A DNA stretch of 16,413 nt from Planctomycetota bacterium (lineage in GTDB: Bacteria > Planctomycetota > Planctomycetia > Pirellulales > Pirellulaceae), in assembly GCA_026692885.1 (NCBI GenBank), contig JAPLNJ010000587.1, positions 1-16,413 on the forward strand, in the 5' to 3' direction. Made by a program: the position numbers and the translations under genes. A model generated the notes under the pieces. That model did not search any database and had not been told where the DNA came from. It saw only the letters and a list, made by a program, of their open reading frames with translations. Positions within the stretch are counted from its first letter, which is position 1, and every line of letters starts with the position of its first letter. Shown one piece after another: positions 5,903-10,931 of this stretch.

Positions 5903-6475
5903 CTAAGGGGATTCTACTTTCCTTAGCCGTACAGTATGAAACTTCACCAGACCCACGTTCGAGCCTAACCCGACGCGTCTCAGCTCGGGAAAGGTCCATT
6001 TGGCAAGATCCAGCGACGACTCCCGACCCGACCAGCGGACGAACGGCCTGCCGTCGAGCCACACATCGATCAGCACGTCGTGGTCGTCGCTGCGCGGGCA
6101 GGGCAGCAGTCTTACGGCAACGAGCAGCGTGTGGGGCACACCGTTCACCAAGCCGCCCGGACGTCGGACTGCTGGGTCGTGACCGTCGCCGATGTCTTTG
6201 CCGTCGATTCGCTCGAGCCCGGCGACGCCGCCCAGGAAGGAGCCGAAGTGCAACGTGCACGCCCGGCTCCCCACGGGCAGGTTGAACGTTACCGACTCGC
6301 TGCCCTTGGTGCGTGTGAACTCAGCTTCGATGTCGTACTCGCCCCGAATCTCGAACGGCAGCATGACTCGAGACATCTTGCTCGGCTCGGTCGTCAGCCC
6401 ATCTCCCTCGCGACGCCAGTCCCCACTGACAACGTCCCAATCGGGATCCATGTACTTCAGAGCATCGACGGTCAC
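5903..6475 (-). CDS. One-domain DUF1080/LamG-like paralogue, frameshifted at its start
   Basis: This frame encodes one beta-sandwich-type domain (190 aa from GTG 6475) closely similar to the neighbouring gene. Residues 8-58 (YMDPDWDVVSGDWRR to EFTRTKG) match domain 1 of the neighbour. From residue 59 on (SESVTFNLPV, ACTLHFGSFLGGVAGLE, DDHDVLIDVWLDGRP, RWSGRESSL) it matches domain 2, so it looks like a recombinant with its junction near 6302-6320. Homology continues upstream of the GTG (KRTKLKPDADLP, matching KRLKLKPGDRLP), but the frame has no ATG before a TGA. Instead, a strong GGGAGGA lies 8 bases before an ATG at 6531 in another frame that stops after 9 codons. A 1-base indel probably separated start from body. 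It has no signal peptide. Function is unknown; carbohydrate-related binding is a guess from the fold family. Confidence 0.6.
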   Translation of the reverse strand: MTVDALKYMDPDWDVVSGDWRREGDGLTTEPSKMSRVMLPFEIRGEYDIEAEFTRTKGSESVTFNLPVGSRACTLHFGSFLGGVAGLERIDGKDIGDGHDPAVRRPGGLVNGVPHTLLVAVRLLPCPRSDDHDVLIDVWLDGRPFVRWSGRESSLDLAKWTFPELRRVGLGSNVGLVKFHTVRLRKVESP

Positions 6476-6527
6476 GTTGTGCGGAAGGTCCGCGTCCGGT
6501 TTCAGCTTGGTACGCTTCGTGTTTCTT

Positions 6528-6605
6528 TCATTTCACGATTCCTCCCAGGGACTGCTTCTCGATGTGTCTCAGAAGAGAACGCAACGGGCGTAGCCTTCGC
6601 TTCAT
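6528..6605 (-). other. Short coupled ORF (25 codons), doubtful
   Basis: The ATG (6605-6603) overlaps the stop of the two-domain gene (ATGA). The peptide MKRRLRPLRSLLRHIEKQ continues for 25 residues and ends at TGA 6528-6530, just where the ATG at 6531 of the downstream paralogue begins. It is basic and unrecognised. Such an overlap could carry ribosomes toward the downstream gene's Shine-Dalgarno sequence, but it may simply be chance. Confidence 0.2.
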
Positions 6606-8041
6606 TCCTGCTGTGGAATAGGTCGCAACCGCACGGCGTGGAACGTGACGAGGCTATGATTCGCACCCAGGCCCACATGTCTGGCCTCGGGCATTTTCCA
6701 CTTGCTCAGACTCAACGACGACTCCCGGCCCGACCACCGCACCAAGGGCCTCCCGTCCAGCCAGACGTCGATCTGAACGTCGTGGTCGTCGATACGCGGG
6801 CACGGCACCAGCCGCACGCTCACCTGCACCTTGTGTCGGATGCCGTTCACCAGACTGCCCGGACGGCGAACCGCCGGGTTGAGAAGGTCGCCGATGTGCT
6901 TGCCATCGATCTGCTCCAGGCCCGCGACGCCACCGAGGAACGAGCCGAAGTGCAGCGTACACGCCCGGGTCGCCACAGGCAGGTTGAGTGTCACCGACTC
7001 GCTCCCTTTGCTGCGTGTGAACTCGACCGCCAAGTCGTAACTTCCTTCGATTTCCTCCGGAAGCATCAGGCGCACGAAGCCCTCCTCGGCCGAGGAGGCG
7101 GCGACAGCGATTGCTCGTTCCAAGCGGATCCACCGCCCGTGAACGGCGTCGCGCTGCGGATCGACACCCGCCAGGAGGTCCGTCCACGCATCGTCTAAAG
7201 CATCCTTGAAAGGAGGCGTGGGGTGTGGCGTCAATGTCGTCTTGCCGGAAACGCTCCGCAGGCCCGTGCGATGGAAGGTGACCGTAGCATCATAAGCTCC
7301 CATCCCCGCCCGCAGCGGATAGGGCAGGGCCACGTACGGCGCCAGGCTGAGCGAGCTTTGTCGCCCGTGCCAGGCGATGATCGGCTTGCCATCCAACGAA
7401 ACATCGATCGCTGCGTCTTCTTTCTCCGTGCGCACCGAAACGAGCACGCGATACCGGCGCTCGTTCTTCAGTATGCCGGGACGGAAGTTGGCCGGATTGT
7501 TGTGATCGCGGGGGTCCAGTCCGTCGATTTGGCCCAGCCCATGCACGGTCTGTCCCCAGTGCGCTAGAAGCAACAGACAGACCCGGCCCCCGACCGGGAG
7601 CACGATGTACACGGAACCTTCGCCCTTCGTCCGGGTGAATTCCGTTTCGAGGTCGTAATCTCCACGAACTTCGAGGGGAAGCATCACGCGGGACATCTTA
7701 CTCGGTTCGGTGATCAACCCTCCCTCGTCGCGACGCCAGTCTCCACTGACTACGTCCCATTCGGGATCGACGTACGGCAGGACGTCGACCAACACGCCCT
7801 GCGGCAGTCGGTCGCCGGGCTTAAGTTTCAGACGCTTCGGCTCGGCTCCTGGCGCCCGGTCCGTGAGACTGGCAAGCAGCAGGAAAAGGACTGCGGTGAG
7901 AACGATCGAAAATGTGACGCTGCGCGACTCACGGCAGCAGATCTGCGCCGGCGGTCGGCGAAGCTGTCCACTCGCCGACGAACCTCGCGTCGCCTGCGGC
8001 GATCCGTTGGCGGAGGCAGATTGAGGATGCGATGCGCTCAT
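6602..8041 (-). CDS. Signal-anchored protein with two tandem DUF1080/LamG-like domains
   Basis: A 479-aa protein whose N-terminus is a basic leader followed by a hydrophobic segment at about 42-60 (TFSIVLTAVLFLLLASL) ending near APGAE, a signal peptide or anchor. Two homologous domains follow. Domain 1 (about 84-265) starts YVDPEWDVVSGDWRR and includes LPLEVRGDYDLETEFTRTKG and IDVSLDGKPIIAWHG. Domain 2 (about 288-475) starts AGVDPQRDAVHGRW and includes LPEEIEGSYDLAVEFTRSKG, FGSFLGGVAGLEQIDG and IDVWLDGRPLVRWSGRESSL. The 'W....G.W', 'YDL..EFTR' and 'LDG.P...W.G' pattern is that of concanavalin-like (DUF1080/LamG-type) domains, often attached to kinases or secreted enzymes in planctomycetes. 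The ATG at 8041 is chosen over in-frame starts at 8068 and 8131 because GGAG lies 7 bases upstream. It follows the ECF sigma gene on the same strand, so it may be in that regulon. Enzymatic activity is unproven. Confidence 0.8.
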   Translation of the reverse strand: MSASHPQSASANGSPQATRGSSASGQLRRPPAQICCRESRSVTFSIVLTAVLFLLLASLTDRAPGAEPKRLKLKPGDRLPQGVLVDVLPYVDPEWDVVSGDWRRDEGGLITEPSKMSRVMLPLEVRGDYDLETEFTRTKGEGSVYIVLPVGGRVCLLLLAHWGQTVHGLGQIDGLDPRDHNNPANFRPGILKNERRYRVLVSVRTEKEDAAIDVSLDGKPIIAWHGRQSSLSLAPYVALPYPLRAGMGAYDATVTFHRTGLRSVSGKTTLTPHPTPPFKDALDDAWTDLLAGVDPQRDAVHGRWIRLERAIAVAASSAEEGFVRLMLPEEIEGSYDLAVEFTRSKGSESVTLNLPVATRACTLHFGSFLGGVAGLEQIDGKHIGDLLNPAVRRPGSLVNGIRHKVQVSVRLVPCPRIDDHDVQIDVWLDGRPLVRWSGRESSLSLSKWKMPEARHVGLGANHSLVTFHAVRLRPIPQQE

Positions 8042-8210
8042 CGTGGGTCTCCGAAATCCGAGTTGCATTTCCGACTTCCTCCCCGAGGCAGTTTCTCGTT
8101 CAGGCGGCCCGCACGCCGATCGGGCTGCCACAATAGAATGTCATCACGACGCGGTTTTCGAGTCGATCCACACGTTTTTTTTGAGCCTTGCGGACAGGGA
8201 GTGCGGTGAC

Positions 8211-8378
8211 TTACGTCGTTGGCGGCAAGTCGGCTTCGCCGGCCGGCTCGCGGCCCTTCGAGGATAGCTTCGCCAACATCTCGCCCATCTTGGCGCGTCC
8301 TTCCGCCATCACCCAACCGGCGTCGAGCAACGCGTACGTCCGCCGCACGGCCTCCTCCAGCCCGCCGTGGGCTGTCAG
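8211..8378 (-). pseudogene. In-frame tail of the sigma gene beyond a premature TAG
   Basis: Directly after the sigma factor's TAG (8379-8381) the same frame stays open for 55 codons to TAA at 8211. It reads LTAHGGLEEAVRRTYALLDA, then GWVMAEGRAKMGEMLAKLSS and KGREPAGEADLPPTT. The helical, non-random composition and my recollection of similar 'HGGLEEAVRR.YALLD' C-termini in planctomycete sigma factors suggest it was part of the protein. A single TAC/TAT-to-TAG change (LGAYLTAHGG to LGA-stop) would explain it. Readthrough or a sequencing error are alternatives. Confidence 0.55.
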
Positions 8379-9056
8379 CTACGCACCGAGGTCTTGCCAC
8401 TCCCGCAAGCACTCTGCCTCGGCTTCCTCCGTGGGGGTGTAACGCCGCGCCTGTTCCTCCAGCAATCGATGCAGCGTCGTGGCCAGCCGATCACGGGCCT
8501 CGCGGTAGTAGAAGTCCACCGTCGTCGATCTGAGATTCAGGGCGTCCGCCGCCTGGGCGATGGTGAGTCCTTCGCACAGTCGTCCGTAGAGCACCCGAAT
8601 CCGGTCGCCCTGCCCCTTGCCGCAGTATTCCACGGCGAGCGAGTCCACGGCCCGTTGGACCAGCCCTTCGACCCAGGCCGCGTAGAACAGGTCGTCCTCC
8701 GGCTGATTCGGTCGGTTCAACTCCTTGACGTGTTCCGCCAGCCCGTTGTACAGACGTTCTTTACGTTCCTGAGAGCGACGCTGATTGGCGAGCAAGCGGC
8801 GAACTATTCCGCAGAGCAGCGAGCGCAGTTTTGCTGACCGATTTGACCTCCAGCGATCCAGCAGCCGGTTCTTCCACAGCACCTCGAAAGTCTGAGCGGC
8901 CAGATCTTCCGCGTCTTCTAGGTCCCGAGCGCCATGACGGAGGCAGAATCGACAGAGGGGGTCCCAATAGTCCTTCAGAAACCGCCCCCAATCCTCCTCG
9001 TTGCCGGCCTCCGCCAGTCGATCAATCAAGGTGAGATGCGTCGAAGGGAAGCTCAT
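8379..9056 (-). CDS. ECF-type sigma-70 factor (probably C-terminally truncated)
   Basis: This 225-aa RNA polymerase sigma factor should direct transcription from alternative promoters. Region 2 (about 22-95) includes the core-binding/-10 part WGRFLKDYWDPLCRFCLRHG and DAEDLAAQTFEVLWKNRLLD. The linker is acidic. Region 4 (about 155-200) carries a helix-turn-helix, GLTIAQAADALNLRSTTVDF then YYREARDRLATTL, for the -35 box. Translation starts at ATG 9056; the open frame extends 47 codons further upstream, but those codons look non-coding. It ends at TAG 8379-8381, although a plausible continuation runs 55 more codons in frame. Regions 2 and 4 are complete, so it could still act. No anti-sigma gene is adjacent; the signal-anchored two-domain protein gene follows on the same strand. 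Confidence 0.9.
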   Translation of the reverse strand: MSFPSTHLTLIDRLAEAGNEEDWGRFLKDYWDPLCRFCLRHGARDLEDAEDLAAQTFEVLWKNRLLDRWRSNRSAKLRSLLCGIVRRLLANQRRSQERKERLYNGLAEHVKELNRPNQPEDDLFYAAWVEGLVQRAVDSLAVEYCGKGQGDRIRVLYGRLCEGLTIAQAADALNLRSTTVDFYYREARDRLATTLHRLLEEQARRYTPTEEAEAECLREWQDLGA

Positions 9057-9416
9057 GGGACGTGACGAGAGAACGCTGATCGAACACCGTCCACGATACC
9101 CGACCTGCCCACATGCAACCAATGACTGGATCGGGGGAGATGCTCGGACAGGAATAGCATTGTCATATCGTCGGCGACATCTTACAAGCGGGCACATACC
9201 AGCACCAAACGGTATAACTGCGGTTGCGAGTGGACATCGAAACCTTGTGGCTTGACCACGTGACGAGTGGTCAGTCCGATCTCCGATCCGCTTCCTCGGT
9301 CAGGACCGTTTTCTCGCCCTGGGCCTCCGTCCCGAAGAGCCTCGTCACTTCCCCGGACGGCACGCTGCCGCCGTTTCCGAATCTCGCTGAAGCTGGGCTG
9401 ATTTCGCAACGTCGTA
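9057..9416. other. Spacer between the HEPN module and the sigma gene
   Basis: No protein family was recognised in any frame. A minus-strand open frame (9182-9424) overlaps the HEPN stop codon (ATGCCTGA) and would encode an 80-aa basic peptide, but its composition is arbitrary. The sigma gene's promoter should lie here; none could be assigned. Confidence 0.45.
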
Positions 9417-9923
9417 TCAGGCATACGCCTCGAACGTCGTGATCGCCCGGTCGATAAACTCCATCAATTTGCGGCCTTGACCCGTGTTGAGCAACTGCAC
9501 CCACAGGGAGAAACTGTGACCGGCGGGACAGTGGGCAGGTGCTTCGTGCGGCCACGGGTATTCCGGGTTCGGACCGTTGCGGGCCTCGGCGGGAGCAATG
9601 TTCTGCAAGGCATAGGCCAAGTGTTGAACGCTGGATACCCACCGGTCCAAGTCCTCAGGGCGGCCAAACCCTAACGCTTTCGCGATCCATTTCAACTCTG
9701 CAGGCCGACGGTCAAGGAGCGACTTCAGGAAGCGGACGAATCCGGTATGGGTCTTGGGCGGAACCTTCCCGGACCGCCAGAGATAAGCCTTGCTTAGCTT
9801 CTCCGTCGCCATCTGCAGGTAGTGTAACAGTTGGCACTCGTGGGCCCCGACACGTCGCAATTGAAGGAAAATCGCGCGGTCGGACTGAGCTTGCTGCCAC
9901 CAGAGCTTCTGCGCGTCGTTCAT
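9417..9923 (-). CDS. HEPN-like domain protein
   Basis: A 168-aa, mostly helical cytoplasmic protein. The segment HECQLLHYLQMATEKLSKAY, followed by LWRSGKVPPKTHTGFVRFL, matches the HEPN signature in which an A/C..FH..Q.AAEK..KA.L helix is followed by a G..PP.TH loop. HEPN proteins are often RNases or nucleotidylating-toxin partners in toxin-antitoxin, abortive-infection and CRISPR systems. An R-x4-H (R23 to H28) is present, but it lies ahead of the core helix, so catalytic use is doubtful. The C-terminal half contains a Trp/Pro-rich stretch, NGPNPEYPWPHEAP, then CPAGHSFSLWVQLL. The ATG at 9923 lies 6 bases after the upstream gene's stop, with GGAGCGG inside that gene's end, so the two are co-translated. 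The partner is not a recognisable nucleotidyltransferase, so this is not a standard MNT-HEPN pair. Confidence 0.65.
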   Translation of the reverse strand: MNDAQKLWWQQAQSDRAIFLQLRRVGAHECQLLHYLQMATEKLSKAYLWRSGKVPPKTHTGFVRFLKSLLDRRPAELKWIAKALGFGRPEDLDRWVSSVQHLAYALQNIAPAEARNGPNPEYPWPHEAPAHCPAGHSFSLWVQLLNTGQGRKLMEFIDRAITTFEAYA

Positions 9924-9929
9924 GGACGG

Positions 9930-10265
9930 TTACCGCCGCTCCAAGGTTAGCATGTCGTTGAGGGTCCATCCCGCCGGGAGTGGCAGCTCTTGATTCTGAA
10001 TCGCCTCCCACTGGGCGGGCGTGACGTCGAGGACGTACAGCGTGTGGGCGTCCGCTCCGCCTATGCCTACGCCGAAGTCAATGGGCTCAACGGGCGTCGT
10101 TTCGGAGATGAGCCGATTGACCTCCAGGAAGCGAATCTCCCGAGGTGGGGCATTCGTAGGCAGGTAGTGAATTGCCGCCACCCCTAGATCAGTTTCAAGA
10201 TGACGCCTCGCGTACCACCGAGCGAGGACGTCCCGATCAAAGGCGGTCTCGGCTGTACTCGGCAT
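9930..10265 (-). CDS. Small protein of unknown function paired with the HEPN gene
   Basis: A 111-aa protein of no family I can name, the first gene of a two-gene unit. The sequence opens MPSTAETAFDRDVLARWYAR, has YLPTNAPPREIRFLEVNRL in the middle, a glycine-rich DFGVGIGGADAHTLYVLDVT, and a C-terminal AGWTLNDMLTLERR. The mix of short strands and helices and the lack of a signal peptide suggest a compact cytoplasmic protein. I have the impression that this pair recurs in planctomycete genomes, but I cannot verify that. The start is very well supported: GGAGGTGA lies 6 bases before ATG 10265. The stop is 6 bases from the HEPN start. By analogy it could be an antitoxin, sensor or adaptor for the HEPN protein; this is inference from gene order only. 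Confidence 0.75.
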   Translation of the reverse strand: MPSTAETAFDRDVLARWYARRHLETDLGVAAIHYLPTNAPPREIRFLEVNRLISETTPVEPIDFGVGIGGADAHTLYVLDVTPAQWEAIQNQELPLPAGWTLNDMLTLERR

Positions 10266-10612
10266 GATTTGTCACCTCCATCGACTACATTTCTTCGCCA
10301 CCCGCCAAGCTACAACCGGGGGAGAAACGGTGGCGGGAACCCCGTTGTAGCCGTTCAAGATCCAGTCCACACCGAATGGTCACTCTGAACGGCGCGGGGG
10401 TAAGTCTAAGTTGGCGGCCCAGGGAAGTCAATGCAACCGGTGAAAGCACCTTGAACCGGAACTCCCACTCCGGAAGTTCGACCAAACTCGCAGACAACAC
10501 GCGGTGCCCACGGGTGGGAACCGTCATCCGAGCAATCGAATCATGCGACAGTCCGGACAGGAATGGCGGAAGCTCTTCGGACCCCACACGGGCCATCTTG
10601 CGTCGGTGAGAA
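10266..10612. other. Leader/spacer upstream of the HEPN module
   Basis: Apart from the hairpin at 10309-10351 no feature is clear. A 103-codon minus-strand open frame (10285-10596) has no family resemblance and includes the hairpin, so it is probably not a gene. The promoter of the HEPN module should be here but could not be fixed. Confidence 0.45.
10309..10351 (-). promoter_or_regulatory. Bulged hairpin in the leader of the HEPN module
   Basis: GCTACAAC-C-GGGG (10309-10321) pairs with CCCC-GTTGTAGC (10340-10351): 12 base pairs interrupted by a single bulged C, with an 18-base loop. It ends 43 bases upstream of the ATG at 10265 on the strand of the operon. It could be an operator, a leader structure regulating the two-gene unit, or an unrelated REP-like palindrome. 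Confidence 0.45.
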
Positions 10613-10830
10613 TTAGAAGGTCACTTCGAACGTGTCCAGCTCCACGTACGTCAGTTCCCGGGGCTCATCGGAAGATGCTGTCTGACCGTCCGAATCGCCG
10701 TCCGGGTCGTGGACCCAACCGTCCCCGACAGGCGGCGCCCTTGGTGATGAGGCGTTCCACAGCCCGCCGACCATCGCTGCGCGACGGTGCCCGCGCAGGA
10801 TCTTTTCGATCACATCGGCCTGCGGCGGCT
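10613..10830 (-). pseudogene. IS91-family transposase, C-terminal fragment B
   Basis: The frame reads PPQADVIEKILRG, HRRAAMVGGLW and SSPRAPPVGDGWVHDPDGD, then SDEPRELTYVELDTFEVTF and a TAA stop at 10613. It is a homologue of fragment A (5213-5608). The two align without gaps at a constant 5400-bp offset, with long identical runs such as the one covering 5358-5404 and 10758-10804. Homology ends abruptly at about 10830, inside the EPPQ motif, so only the last 70 or so codons survive. Its acidic tail is closer to what I recall of typical members than that of fragment A. It lies 100 bases upstream of the DUF6288 gene, on the opposite strand. Confidence 0.8.
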
Positions 10831-10865
10831 TCCAGCGGCGCCAGGATCTGGATGTTGCAGGTCCC

Positions 10866-10894
10866 TTGACAATTTGCCGCGTGCAGCCCCAAAT
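10866..10894 (+). promoter_or_regulatory. Possible promoter of the DUF6288 gene
   Basis: A perfect TTGACA -35 box (10866-10871) is followed after 17 bases by CCAAAT, which matches only 3 of 6 positions of a -10 box. It ends 37 bases upstream of the ATG at 10932. It begins 36 bases beyond the IS91 fragment end. The -10 is poor, so confidence is low. Confidence 0.3.
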
Positions 10895-10931
10895 CGAGTC
10901 CGTTCTAAGAACTCCCCAGACAAGGAAACGC

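Noticed and set aside
6080..7198. 372-codon plus-strand open frame
   Set aside because: It covers the opposite strand of the two paralogous beta-sandwich genes; its internal similarity merely mirrors theirs.
9182..9424. 80-codon frame overlapping the HEPN stop
   Set aside because: The ATG overlap with the HEPN stop is suggestive, but the peptide has arbitrary composition, no ribosome site was identified, and the other minus-strand frame looks equally open.
10285..10596. 103-codon minus-strand frame upstream of the HEPN module
   Set aside because: No family, no convincing start, and it spans the leader hairpin; treated as non-coding.
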